From contig NZ_FNCN01000045.1 of NCBI RefSeq assembly GCF_900100605.1, forward strand, positions 1 through 37,445: a stretch of DNA of 37,445 nt. The letters run 5' to 3'. Numbering within the stretch: position 1 is the first letter of the stretch; every line of letters starts with the position of its first letter. This DNA is from Sinosporangium album. Lineage in GTDB: Bacteria; Actinomycetota; Actinomycetes; Streptosporangiales; Streptosporangiaceae. The position numbers and the translations under genes are program-made. The notes beneath the pieces are model-generated. The model saw only the letters and a program-made list of their open reading frames with translations, did no database searches and was not told the DNA's origin. Shown piece by piece: positions 1 through 7,102 of the stretch.

Positions 1-190
1 CCCTGCAGCCCTTGGGGTAGCCCCCGGGCCGCCGCTCGCCGCCCGCCTCGACCAGGCCCTTGAACCGCCTGGCGGTGCCCTTGTCGTCACAGGTCTCGCT
101 GTCGCGCGCCCCGGCGCGGCCGCCGCCCTCCCTCCAGTAGACCCGGTAGGTGGTGCCCCTGGGGCCCGTCCTCTTCTCGATCCCTGCCAC
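1..190 (-). CDS. Tyrosine integrase, N-terminal part only (runs off window)
   Basis: Reading leftwards from a GTG at 190, the protein starts VAGIEKRTGPRGTTYRVYWR and reaches GYPKGCR at the window edge. This is the arm-type DNA-binding N-terminus of actinomycete site-specific tyrosine recombinases; the catalytic domain lies beyond base 1. A GAAGGGAAG ribosome site precedes the GTG. It begins about 120 bases from the 3' end of tRNA-Ser(TGA), the usual attachment target of such integrases, so the integrated element should extend to the left. Here the 5' end of the gene, not the 3' end, faces the tRNA, which is less common. Family call from sequence resemblance; activity cannot be judged. Confidence 0.8.
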   Translation of the reverse strand, partial: MAGIEKRTGPRGTTYRVYWREGGGRAGARDSETCDDKGTARRFKGLVEAGGERRPGGYPKGCR

Positions 191-260
191 GGACTCTTCC
201 CTTCTGAAACCGCGCGCCGGGCGGGCCGTGCCCCCAAATGTGCCCCCAAGACCCGCAAAC

Positions 261-304
261 AAAAAGAGCCGGTGACCTGTTCACGCAGGTCACCGGCTCT
301 TTTT
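261..304. terminator. Perfect hairpin terminator, usable in both directions
   Basis: Two 19-base arms (261-279 and 286-304) are exact inverted repeats around a 6-base loop; A and T runs flank both sides, so a U-tract follows on either strand. It lies 7 bases past the 3' end of tRNA-Ser and would end that transcript, and it shields the integrase from read-through. Confidence 0.9.
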
Positions 305-310
305 GCTTCG

Positions 311-397
311 CGGAGGGTGTGGGATTCGAACCCACGAGGCCGTCGCCGACCTGGCCGCTTTCAAGGCGGCTGCACTAGTCCACTATGCGAACCCTCC
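311..397 (-). tRNA. tRNA-Ser (anticodon TGA)
   Basis: Class II tRNA on the minus strand: acceptor GGAGGGT pairs with ACACCCTCC side, anticodon stem GCCGC/GCGGC encloses loop CTTGAAA (anticodon TGA, reads UCA), a long variable arm follows, and the T-arm holds GGTTCGAATCC. No CCA is encoded. The 3' end faces the integrase, making it the likely attachment site. Confidence 0.93.
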
Positions 398-592
398 ATG
401 CGCACCCCACCCTAGCGGCACTCCGCTCCCGCCGCGTCCCCAAGTCGGCATCCCGCACCTGGCTGCTCGGCTCTCCACGCGGGTCCGCGCGACCAGCCTC
501 AAAGTAGCTCTCTGTAATCGCGCTTTGGACAGCCGGCATCCGTAGAGCGATCTCAACGTCAGTGGGACCGTTCGGAATCAGGCGTAAGAAGG

Positions 593-1231
593 TCACGATG
601 TCCAGATTCCAGAGCTGCCCCGTCGATGCGAGCCGAGCAGATGGGTGTCGACGATGCCGATCGCCTCCATGAGCGCGTACATGGTGGTCGGGCCGACGAA
701 GGCGAATCCGCGTCGGCGCAGCTCCTTTGACAACGCGACCGACTCGGCGGACTTCGTGGGGATCTCTGCAAAGGTCTGGGGGCAGGGCGTGCTCTCGGGT
801 CGGAAGGACCACACCAATTCGGCCAGGCCCATCTCCTCGCGCAGCATGATGGTGGCGCGGGCATTGGTGATGGTCGCCTGGATCTTCCGCCGGTTGCGCA
901 CGATGCCGACGTCGGCCATCAACCGCTCGACATCGGTCTCGGTGTACGCAGCGATCGCGTCCGGAAGGAAGTCGTCGAACGCCGCACGGAATGCGGGTCG
1001 CTTGCGGAGGATCGTTGCCCAGGACAGTCCCGCCTGAAATCCTTCGAGACTGACGCGCTCGTAGACGCCGCGTTCGTCCGTGACCGGCATGCCCCACTCT
1101 GTGTCGTAGTAGTTGCGCAGCAGAGGGGCAGCGGCTGCCCATGCGGGCCGGGCGAGCCCGTCGTCCCCGACGACGACGCCGGGGTCGGCGGTGGTGCTGC
1201 TTGCATCTTGTGTCAATTGATCACCCGTCAA
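593..1231 (-). CDS. tag: DNA-3-methyladenine glycosylase I (Tag), variant lacking most zinc ligands
   Basis: Removes 3-methyladenine from alkylated DNA. The 212-residue protein carries the family landmarks DTEWG (about 43-47), SLEGFQAGLSW, GIVRNRRKI, RRRGFAFVG and VDTHLLG near the C-terminus. By eye-alignment with E. coli Tag, zinc ligand Cys4 is Pro (LARPAW), His17 is Tyr (NYYDTEWG) and Cys179 is Ser (HLLGS); only His175 is kept, so the zinc snap is probably lost, while the glutamate of SLEG is present. The start TTG at 1231 overlaps the last bases of alkB by 11 bases, so it is probably translated by coupling; a TTG at 1216 is an alternative. It is the last gene of the alkylation operon. Confidence 0.88.
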   Translation of the reverse strand: MTGDQLTQDASSTTADPGVVVGDDGLARPAWAAAAPLLRNYYDTEWGMPVTDERGVYERVSLEGFQAGLSWATILRKRPAFRAAFDDFLPDAIAAYTETDVERLMADVGIVRNRRKIQATITNARATIMLREEMGLAELVWSFRPESTPCPQTFAEIPTKSAESVALSKELRRRGFAFVGPTTMYALMEAIGIVDTHLLGSHRRGSSGIWTS

Positions 1232-1892
1232 GCCCGGTCATGCGCATCGTGATGTTGATCCGGCCGCGACTGAGTCCGCATCCCTCGGGGGCGGTGCTCT
1301 CGTGCACCTTGGTGACGCCGTGGTAGGCCAGTCGGGCGGGTCCGCCGAAGACGAAGAGGTCGCCGGAGGCCAGCAGCACGTCGGTATGGGGTTTGCCGCG
1401 GCTTTCCGTATTGCCGAATCGGAACGTGCAGCTATCGCCGATGGACAGCGATACGACCGGGGCGCGGGAGATCTCGTCCTTGTCCTGATGCATTCCCAAG
1501 CGGGCCTCCGCGTCGTAGTAGTTCACCAGCGCGGTGTCGGGCGTATAGGAGCGGATCGCGGCTGCGTCGTGGCCAGTGGCCTTGAGGGCATCTCGTCCCA
1601 GGCGGATCATCCAATCGGGGAACGGAAGGACGCGGGCGCCGTTCACGTCGGTGGCCTCTCGCGTGTACTTGTACGGTTGCCAGTGCCAGCCCAGACATAC
1701 GGTGCGCACCGACATCTCGTGTCCGCGGACCTTCGCGGCGCGGAGAGGGACAGGGCCTCGCACCCACTCGCGGAACCGATCCACGATCCACTTCTGCTGT
1801 TCCCGAGTCAGCCAATCAGGAACCAGGGTGGCGCCCGGGGCGATCTCTCCTCCGTCACGTTCGGGGATCTCCAGAGTGAACAGCGCTGTCAT
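1221..1892 (-). CDS. alkB: AlkB, 2-oxoglutarate/Fe(II)-dependent alkylated-DNA repair dioxygenase
   Basis: Oxidative demethylase for 1-methyladenine and 3-methylcytosine. The 223-residue protein shows the iron triad His135-x-Asp137 (GMHQDKDE) and His191 (AYHGV), and the 2-oxoglutarate arginine in RINITMR (Arg211, Arg217). SYTPDTALVNYYDAEARLG matches the AlkB core. ATG at 1892 is chosen because it overlaps the stop of the upstream gene as ATGA (1889-1892); longer readings upstream run through that gene. Seventh gene of the repair operon, followed by tag. Confidence 0.93.
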   Translation of the reverse strand: MTALFTLEIPERDGGEIAPGATLVPDWLTREQQKWIVDRFREWVRGPVPLRAAKVRGHEMSVRTVCLGWHWQPYKYTREATDVNGARVLPFPDWMIRLGRDALKATGHDAAAIRSYTPDTALVNYYDAEARLGMHQDKDEISRAPVVSLSIGDSCTFRFGNTESRGKPHTDVLLASGDLFVFGGPARLAYHGVTKVHESTAPEGCGLSRGRINITMRMTGLDG

Positions 1893-2413
1893 CGCTCGCC
1901 CTCCGTGTGTGTGAGGTGCACGAGGGAACCATGCGCAACGAGCCAGGAGGTACCGTCTGCGTTTGCGCCGGCCAGGCCGTCCAGATTGGCCGGTCCGACG
2001 AGTGCAAGAGTGCGCGGGTCGCCGATTCCGGCGCTTGCGAGGGTGCGTTCGGGGCTCCAGGGTGTCGACCACAGCAGCCGCCGGGTCATCTGTGCCCAGC
2101 CGGTTGCCGGCCCGGCCATCACCCACAGGTCGGGGTCGGCGGCGGAGAACCGTGACGCGTGACGCAGCCAGGAGGCCCCACTCTCGGGCCAGGTGATCGT
2201 ATCGAGAGTTCCGCCTCCTGTGCGATCCCAGGCCGATTCGATCAGGCGTGCGGTCTCAAGGGCGTGAGGGGTGCGGCCGGAGCCGATCGCGATATTTCGG
2301 GCACGGCGTTCGCGAGCAATTCTGATGATGGTCGCGACCTCGGCATCCGTAGCCGTCAGGTCCGCGTCATAACTCGCTGACGCCTTCAGCAAGGGGCTGG
2401 TCAGGGCTTGCAT
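1889..2413 (-). CDS. Unrecognised protein inside the alkylation-repair operon
   Basis: A 174-residue soluble protein starting MQALTSPLLK; no signal peptide or membrane segment is visible. It contains ARERRARNIAIGSGRTPHAL and a glycine-rich C-terminal half (GIGDPRTLALVGPANLDG). I do not recognise the family. Its start overlaps the upstream Ada-domain gene by 13 bases and its stop overlaps alkB by ATGA, so it is translated as part of the operon and should share its alkylation-response regulation. High third-position GC supports a real gene. A longer reading from 2443 is possible but would enter the upstream gene further. Confidence 0.7.
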   Translation of the reverse strand: MQALTSPLLKASASYDADLTATDAEVATIIRIARERRARNIAIGSGRTPHALETARLIESAWDRTGGGTLDTITWPESGASWLRHASRFSAADPDLWVMAGPATGWAQMTRRLLWSTPWSPERTLASAGIGDPRTLALVGPANLDGLAGANADGTSWLVAHGSLVHLTHTEGER

Positions 2414-2691
2414 CGTTCGCCGTTCTCCCAGGTGGTCTTCCACGTTTGATAACGGTCCCTGCAGCAGGCTCCGCAGGGGCGGAACCCGGCGGCGACCGCC
2501 GTGGCCTCGTCAGGGAAGAAGACCCGGTGTTTCACGTAGTCGCCGCAGGCGATGGCGCGCAGCGCGGCGGGACAATCGAGTCGCCCGTAGATCTTCGAGC
2601 CGCAATGGCCGCCCCAGAGCCCCTTGACCGCAGACCGGTAGGGACGGCCGTCTGCCCCCAGAAGGGTGTACGTCTTCGTCGCGTCACTCAT
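2401..2691 (-). CDS. Free-standing Ada zinc-binding (methylphosphotriester acceptor-type) domain
   Basis: A 96-residue protein consisting only of the Ada N-terminal zinc domain: KGLWGGH at 23-29, KIYGRLDC with Cys40, and GFRPCGAC with Cys73 and Cys76. In E. coli Ada this domain takes a methyl group from a DNA phosphotriester on a zinc-bound cysteine and thereby turns on the AraC-type domain. Here there is no AraC domain and no fused methyltransferase. ATG at 2691 overlaps the upstream dioxygenase stop as ATGA. Whether this domain accepts methyl groups or merely binds DNA is not visible. Its placement next to ogt and an ECF sigma gene suggests a split Ada system. Confidence 0.85.
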   Translation of the reverse strand: MSDATKTYTLLGADGRPYRSAVKGLWGGHCGSKIYGRLDCPAALRAIACGDYVKHRVFFPDEATAVAAGFRPCGACCRDRYQTWKTTWENGERCKP

Positions 2692-3428
2692 GCGGCGTCG
2701 TGGAAGACGAGAGCGAGGGTGTGACGTTCGCCGGATCGGACGGCGGATACGCCGTGCCGAACCGGCGCGGCGGACCAGCCGCGGGCGGACTTGACGGGTC
2801 GGTCGCGGGTGGTGAAGAGGTATCCGCGACCACGCGGCAGCAGCGTGGCCATGCCTCGCGACTGGGCGCGCGGGCGCTGTTCCAGCAGCAGGAACTCGCC
2901 ACCTGTGTGATCCACACCGGGCTCGTTGAGGTTGATCACGACCTGCAACGGGAACACGAGGTCGCCGTACAGGTCGCGATGCAGAGCGTTCCAATCCTTC
3001 TCGCCGTAGTGGAGCAGGATCGCCGAAGACTTCGTCTGGCCGGCGTCGTGGCACATCCGAAGCCACTCATCAAGCGAGTCCGGCCACGGCGCGGGCCGGC
3101 CGAGCTTGGTCCACCAGTCGCGGGCGATGGGAAGCAGCCGCGGGTACAGCGCCTGCTTGAGCCGCTCGATCGGTTCCGGGTATGGCGCGTTGAAGTATCG
3201 GTACCGGCCCTCACCGAAGCGGTGCCGACCCATGTCGACGGTGCTGCGGAACAGGCCGTCCTGCTCGTACAGCTCCCTGATCTCCACGGTCTCCTCCGGG
3301 GTCAGCAACTGCGGCAGCAGCGCGCCGCCGTACTCGTTGACCTCTGTGGTGATCGCCTCCCAGTCGCCGGACTCGACGCGGCTGTACCACCGATCCGTCT
3401 TTCTCCTGGTCGCCTTCGCGGTGCTCAT
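2688..3428 (-). CDS. 2-oxoglutarate/Fe(II) dioxygenase of the Ada-associated type
   Basis: A 246-residue protein with a jelly-roll dioxygenase triad His150-x-Asp152 (NALHRDLYGD) and His225 (VRHGVS), plus Arg235 (ERHTLAL) for 2-oxoglutarate. It is distinct from the AlkB encoded two genes later: it lacks the AlkB NYYD core and resembles prolyl-hydroxylase-like 2OG oxygenases found beside ada/ogt in actinobacteria. The substrate is unknown; an alkylated base or nucleotide is an inference from the operon. ATG 3428 overlaps the ogt stop (ATGA), and its own stop overlaps the Ada-domain gene (ATGA). Confidence 0.83.
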   Translation of the reverse strand: MSTAKATRRKTDRWYSRVESGDWEAITTEVNEYGGALLPQLLTPEETVEIRELYEQDGLFRSTVDMGRHRFGEGRYRYFNAPYPEPIERLKQALYPRLLPIARDWWTKLGRPAPWPDSLDEWLRMCHDAGQTKSSAILLHYGEKDWNALHRDLYGDLVFPLQVVINLNEPGVDHTGGEFLLLEQRPRAQSRGMATLLPRGRGYLFTTRDRPVKSARGWSAAPVRHGVSAVRSGERHTLALVFHDAA

Positions 3429-4057
3429 GCTGCGGCCTCCAGGTTCAGCAGCGTGGTCTTGGCCTCGAGTCCGCCGATGTAACCGCCGAGCGTGCCGTCG
3501 GTACGCAGCACGCGGTGGCACGGGACGACGATCGGCAGCGGGTTGGTCGCACAGGCGGTGCCCACCGCTCGGACGGCCTTGGGGTTGCCGACGAGCTCGG
3601 CGATGTCTCGGTAGCTGCGGGTCTGGCCGTACCCGATCTCGGGCAGATGTGTCTGCACGAGGCGCCGGAATCCGCGAGACAGGGACAGGTCCAGCGTAAG
3701 GTCGAAGACCTGGCGGTGCTTGGCGAAGTACTCGTCGATCTCGCGAGCCACTTCGTCCAGCCGCTTCGGGGCGCGCAGGATGCGCGGGCTAAGCTGCCGA
3801 CCGAGGGCTTCCAGAACTCGATCGTGGTCCTCGTTGGCGTACGCCACGCGGACCAGCCCCTCCGGGGTGGCGGCGAGCAGCAACGTGCCGACAGGTGAGT
3901 CGATGGTGGTGTAAGCGACATCGACGAGATTGGCTCGCTCTGCCGCCTGCTCCAGACGGCGGTGGAGCCGACTGAGAGTGCCGGCATCCACAGGCGTCGA
4001 CAGCAGGGCGGTCATGTCGTCATCGTGGCGAATGTCATCGTGGCGAATGCCGTTCAT
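3425..4057 (-). CDS. ogt: Methylated-DNA--protein-cysteine methyltransferase (Ogt), copy 1
   Basis: Direct reversal of O6-alkylguanine by transfer to an active cysteine. The 210-residue protein has the active-site motif PCHRV with Cys180, preceded by RAVGTACATNPLPIVV and followed by LGGYIGGLEAKTTLL. The N-terminal 20 residues (repeated HDD) are not part of the fold and are encoded by a short imperfect repeat; a start at MTALLS (about 4015) is possible, but ATG 4057 overlaps the sigma gene stop as ATGA and is preferred. A second, diverged copy lies at 4594-5106. Sits directly behind the ECF sigma factor, an arrangement expected for co-regulation. Confidence 0.92.
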   Translation of the reverse strand: MNGIRHDDIRHDDDMTALLSTPVDAGTLSRLHRRLEQAAERANLVDVAYTTIDSPVGTLLLAATPEGLVRVAYANEDHDRVLEALGRQLSPRILRAPKRLDEVAREIDEYFAKHRQVFDLTLDLSLSRGFRRLVQTHLPEIGYGQTRSYRDIAELVGNPKAVRAVGTACATNPLPIVVPCHRVLRTDGTLGGYIGGLEAKTTLLNLEAAA

Positions 4058-4551
4058 GACGATGCTCCTTTCGCGATCGCGCCTGGATATCTCTTCCTGA
4101 GATTCTTGAGCCCGTCTGCGGCGGCTCTTCGGGCCGCCTCAACGGTGCCGCCGAGGATCTCTGCGATCTCGGCGTATGCCAGCCCCGCCACATAGCGGTA
4201 GGCGACAGCCTGGCGTTGTTTGCGCGGGAGCCCTTTCACCGCGGCCCACAGGTCAGAGTCTCCAGGGTCCGGGACGCCCCGCCCTGTCGGTGCTTCCGAT
4301 ACCTCGTCGACTGGTAGGGGACTCCTTTTCGCGACACGCAGTACGTCGATCGCCTTGCGATGCGCGATCGTCACGAGCCATGCCTCCACGTTCGCCGTCT
4401 CAGGCAGGTCGGGATAGGCGCGCATGGCGGAGAGGAAGGTCTCCGACCACGCGTCGTCCGCGTCGTGCGGGCCGAGGACGACCCGGCAGACGCGCAGCAC
4501 GGTTGCGCCGTGCTGCGCGACTACGTTCTCGAACGGTTGTTTCATATCCAT
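4054..4551 (-). CDS. ECF-type RNA polymerase sigma factor of the alkylation operon
   Basis: 165 residues with sigma region 2 (about 14-70, HDADDAWSETFLSAMRAY and WLVTIAHRKAIDVLR) and region 4 helix-turn-helix (about 105-155, LPRKQRQAVAYRYVAGLAYAEIAEIL). No anti-sigma gene is next to it; its only partners are DNA-repair genes, so it probably recognises a promoter for this operon and perhaps other alkylation genes. Starts at 4551 and 4545 are both ATG; GGGATGG precedes them and fits either. It is 42 bases downstream of ogt copy 2, so it may be cotranscribed with that gene or have its own promoter in the gap. Confidence 0.87.
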   Translation of the reverse strand: MDMKQPFENVVAQHGATVLRVCRVVLGPHDADDAWSETFLSAMRAYPDLPETANVEAWLVTIAHRKAIDVLRVAKRSPLPVDEVSEAPTGRGVPDPGDSDLWAAVKGLPRKQRQAVAYRYVAGLAYAEIAEILGGTVEAARRAAADGLKNLRKRYPGAIAKGASS

Positions 4552-4593
4552 CCCATTGAAGACATGCTTTCGGCGGCGAACATGAGTTTCCGG

Positions 4594-5106
4594 TCAGAAC
4601 AACCGTCCAGCGCTGACCGCGGTCGGCTCCTCAAGCTCCAGCAGCGCCTGCTTGCGCTCCAGCCCGCCCGCGTATCCGGTGAGAGAACCATTGGAGCCGA
4701 CGACGCGGTGGCACGGCACGAAGATGCACAGCGGGTTCGCACCCACGGCCTGTCCGACCTGTTGCGCGAGACTGCGGTCTGCGACCTGCTCGGCGATACG
4801 ACCGTAAGTGGTCGTGCCACCGCACTGAATGCTCTTCACGATGTCCCAGACAGCGTGCTGGAACACGTTGCCCTCAGCAGCGAGCGGAAGATCGAACTGC
4901 CTACGTCGACCCGCCAGGTAATGGCGCAGCTGTCGGGCGGCTTCGTTCAGCAGCGGGTCCGTGGAGTCGACCACCTCGAGGCCGAACGTCTCCTGCGAGG
5001 GCCGGCGGACGTGGTGCCTGAAGTACAGGCCAACGATCGTCTCGCCCTTTGCAACGAGCGTGATCGGTCCAAGGCGGGTCTCGATCACGAGGTGTCGAGT
5101 GCTCAT
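4594..5106 (-). CDS. ogt: Methylated-DNA--protein-cysteine methyltransferase (Ogt), copy 2
   Basis: A compact 170-residue Ogt with VFQHAVWDIVKSIQCGGTTTYG, active-site PCHRV (Cys132) and LTGYAGGLERKQALLELE. It lacks the extra N-terminal part of copy 1 and is clearly a different paralogue, not a recent duplicate. ATG 5106 is preceded by GGAGAAGGGAAAAGCAG, a strong ribosome site. It is the first recognisable gene of the repair operon; the sigma gene follows after 42 bases. Two different Ogt proteins in one operon suggest division of labour, for example repair versus methylation sensing, but that is inference. Confidence 0.92.
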   Translation of the reverse strand: MSTRHLVIETRLGPITLVAKGETIVGLYFRHHVRRPSQETFGLEVVDSTDPLLNEAARQLRHYLAGRRRQFDLPLAAEGNVFQHAVWDIVKSIQCGGTTTYGRIAEQVADRSLAQQVGQAVGANPLCIFVPCHRVVGSNGSLTGYAGGLERKQALLELEEPTAVSAGRLF

Positions 5107-5360
5107 CTGCTTTTCCCTTCTCCTGGCTGGTAGACGTGCGCCACCCGCAGAACGTGAGATTTCAGATGGTGTCGATGCCGATCGCCGTGCCAGGCGGCTG
5201 CAGGAAGCGTGCGGAGCTTCTCGCGAAGAAGCGTGCTCGACGCGCCCGCGGCGTAGGGGAAGCAGACGACTCGCGCACTGATCTCGGCAAACAGCGACTC
5301 GTAGGCATCCCAGCCCGCCGTGCCTTTCCAATCACAGAATGCGGGGGACCAGCCGCTGCC
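5103..5360 (-). pseudogene. Open frame without a start codon, overlapping the ogt2 start (possible relic)
   Basis: The frame runs 85 codons without a stop between the TAA of the TIGR03943 gene and a TGA at 5103-5105 that overlaps the ATG of ogt2. Third positions are mostly G/C and the text (WDAYESLF, ARVVCFPYAAGASS, LREKLRTLP) looks protein-like, vaguely like the N-terminus of alpha/beta-hydrolase thioesterases. No usable ATG, GTG or TTG stands near its beginning. It could be a gene relic or chance; the region must also hold the operon promoter, which I could not pin down. Confidence 0.25.
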
Positions 5361-6038
5361 TTACTCGTACGGCTCCGCAGGGGTTTCGATGGCGCGCACC
5401 TCGGAGGCGGCCAACTCGGGGACCACGAACCCGTTCGGCATCCGCTTCCACTTGGGCGGCACCCACGTTCCGGTGACCTCGACCCAGGAGTCGAGCTTAG
5501 GCGCCGGGGCGCCCACGATGGCGGCGTGGAGGGCGTAGCCGTCGGCCGCGCAGCAGGCGATGGACATCCGGGTCAGGTGCCACTGGTCTTTCTTCTTGGC
5601 CTTGGTGACGAACCCGGTGAGTTTCACCACCTTGCCGTTGAGCTGCTCGGGTTCGTCGCCGAAGGCCCGCCCCATGAACTCACCGATCTTCATGATCGTC
5701 GGGCCGCTCGCGCTGAGCGGGGCATAGTTCGCGTTCTGCGGGGGCTCCGGGGGACGCTGTGAACGTTCGGCGGCGAACGAGCCGAGCGCGGGCGGGGCGA
5801 TGAGCACGATCGCGAAGACCGGCAGGGTCATCAGCCAGGCGACACGCGGAGCGTGCTCGTGGGCCGCCGGCCGTACGAGGCCCGCGACCCCCAGCACGAT
5901 CACGATCGCCCCGGCGGCGACGAGGAACGGCTGGAAGCCGGCCTTGACGTAGTTCAGGTAGGACGTGGTGAACGCGGAGATCCACACCGTGGCCCCGCCG
6001 AGCAGGATCAACACCAGGTTCTGCGACCAACGGCTCAC
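5361..6038 (-). CDS. TIGR03943-family (YcgQ-like) membrane-anchored protein
   Basis: 225 residues: two membrane segments near the N-terminus (LVLILLGGATVWISAFTTSY; PFLVAAGAIVIVLGVAGLV), a third hydrophobic stretch, then an extracytoplasmic domain with FMGRAFGDEPEQLNGK, KLTGFVTKAK, HLTRMSIACCAADGYAL and a Trp-rich WVEVTGTWVPPKWK segment. This matches the family always found beside a DUF318-type permease (B. subtilis YcgQ/YcgR), often zinc-regulated. GTG 6038 forms a GTGA overlap with the permease stop and has GGATGGG before it; ATG 6050 is the alternative. Confidence 0.87.
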   Translation of the reverse strand: MSRWSQNLVLILLGGATVWISAFTTSYLNYVKAGFQPFLVAAGAIVIVLGVAGLVRPAAHEHAPRVAWLMTLPVFAIVLIAPPALGSFAAERSQRPPEPPQNANYAPLSASGPTIMKIGEFMGRAFGDEPEQLNGKVVKLTGFVTKAKKKDQWHLTRMSIACCAADGYALHAAIVGAPAPKLDSWVEVTGTWVPPKWKRMPNGFVVPELAASEVRAIETPAEPYE

Positions 6039-7087
6039 AGCAGCACCCATCCCATCAAAGCACTCACCAGCACGGCCAACGTGAAGGTCAGCGGGACGAA
6101 ACGCAGCGCGAACGCCTTGCCGAACGTCCCGATCTGCAGGGCTATCAGTTTGAGGTCCACCATCGGACCGACCACGAGGAATGCGAGCTTCGCCGTTGGC
6201 GAGAAGCCGCCCATCGAGGCGGCCACGAACGCGTCCGCCTCCGAACAGATCGACAGCAGCACCGCGAGCAGCGCCAACGTCAGTACGGCAAGCCAGGGGA
6301 TCCCGGCGACGGAGTCGAGCCACTCCCTGGGGACCACGACGTTCAGCGTGGCGGCGGCCATACCGCCGACCACGAGGAACCCCCCGGCGTGCAGCAGGTC
6401 GTGGCGCATCGCCGCCAGGAACGCGGTGAACTTGGACTCCGCGTGGGCGTGCTTGGGCACCCGGATCCAATCCGTACGCCCGAAACGCAGCCAGATCCAC
6501 CCGGCCAGCACGGCCACCACCAGTGACGCCACGAAGCGCGCCACCACCATCATCGGCTCGTTGGGGAACGCGACCGCCGTCGCCACCATCACCACCGGGT
6601 TGATCGCCGGCGCCGCCAGCAGGAACGCCAGCGCGGCGGATGGCGCGACGCCTCTCGACATCAACCCTGACGCGACGGGCACCGACGCGCATTCACACCC
6701 AGGGAGTACGGCTCCCGCCATGCTCGCCACCGGCACCGCCACCGCCGGCCGCTTGGGCAGCGCGCGGGTCCAGAACGACGCGGGCACGAACGCCGCGATC
6801 GCCGCCGACAGCGTCACTCCGAACACCAGGAACGGCAGCGCCTGCACGCAGATCGCGACAAAGATCGTGGCCCAGGTCTGCAGGGCAGGCCCGGTCAGGT
6901 AGGGGGATAAGAGGGGTTTCCCCACGATCAGGGCCGCCACGACGAGGAGGAAGGCCCAGGGGAGGGGGATTCGACGCCGGTCGCGCCGTCCCCATGCGGG
7001 GGGTGGGATCTCACCGTCGTCGGCCCAAGCGGCGGCACGTGGCACCGTGGCCGAGGTGTCGTTACCGGGATGAGACATGGAGACCAT
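6035..7087 (-). CDS. Permease of the DUF318/ArsP_1 (YcgR-like) family
   Basis: About 350 residues with eight or so hydrophobic segments. The hallmark PGCECASVPVA (two cysteines two residues apart after the third segment) and the repeated motif ICSEADAFVAASM identify the permease family that pairs with TIGR03943 proteins. Substrate unknown; B. subtilis relatives belong to the Zur (zinc) regulon, which is only a hint. Starts at 7087 (MVSMSHP) and 7078 (MSHPGN) are both possible. A 22-base palindrome ends 16 bases upstream of the first ATG and overlaps the probable promoter. Confidence 0.88.
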   Translation of the reverse strand: MVSMSHPGNDTSATVPRAAAWADDGEIPPPAWGRRDRRRIPLPWAFLLVVAALIVGKPLLSPYLTGPALQTWATIFVAICVQALPFLVFGVTLSAAIAAFVPASFWTRALPKRPAVAVPVASMAGAVLPGCECASVPVASGLMSRGVAPSAALAFLLAAPAINPVVMVATAVAFPNEPMMVVARFVASLVVAVLAGWIWLRFGRTDWIRVPKHAHAESKFTAFLAAMRHDLLHAGGFLVVGGMAAATLNVVVPREWLDSVAGIPWLAVLTLALLAVLLSICSEADAFVAASMGGFSPTAKLAFLVVGPMVDLKLIALQIGTFGKAFALRFVPLTFTLAVLVSALMGWVLL

Positions 7088-7102
7088 CGTCCCAGACCGA
7101 CG

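Noticed and set aside
398-592. Protein-like minus-strand reading LIPNGPTDVEIALRMPAV between tRNA-Ser and tag
   Set aside because: No start codon of its own, mixed third-position GC and no family resemblance.
2527-2542. Second parS site (TGTTTCACGTAG)
   Set aside because: Only the left half matches and it lies inside the Ada-domain coding region.
4522-4545. LexA box at the ECF sigma start (GAACGGTTGTTT)
   Set aside because: One arm deviates (GTTT) and it overlaps the start codon region; likely chance.
5853-6902. Long plus-strand open frame opposite the permease genes
   Set aside because: Antisense shadow of membrane-protein codons, Ser/Thr/Ala-rich without domains; the minus-strand genes are recognisable.
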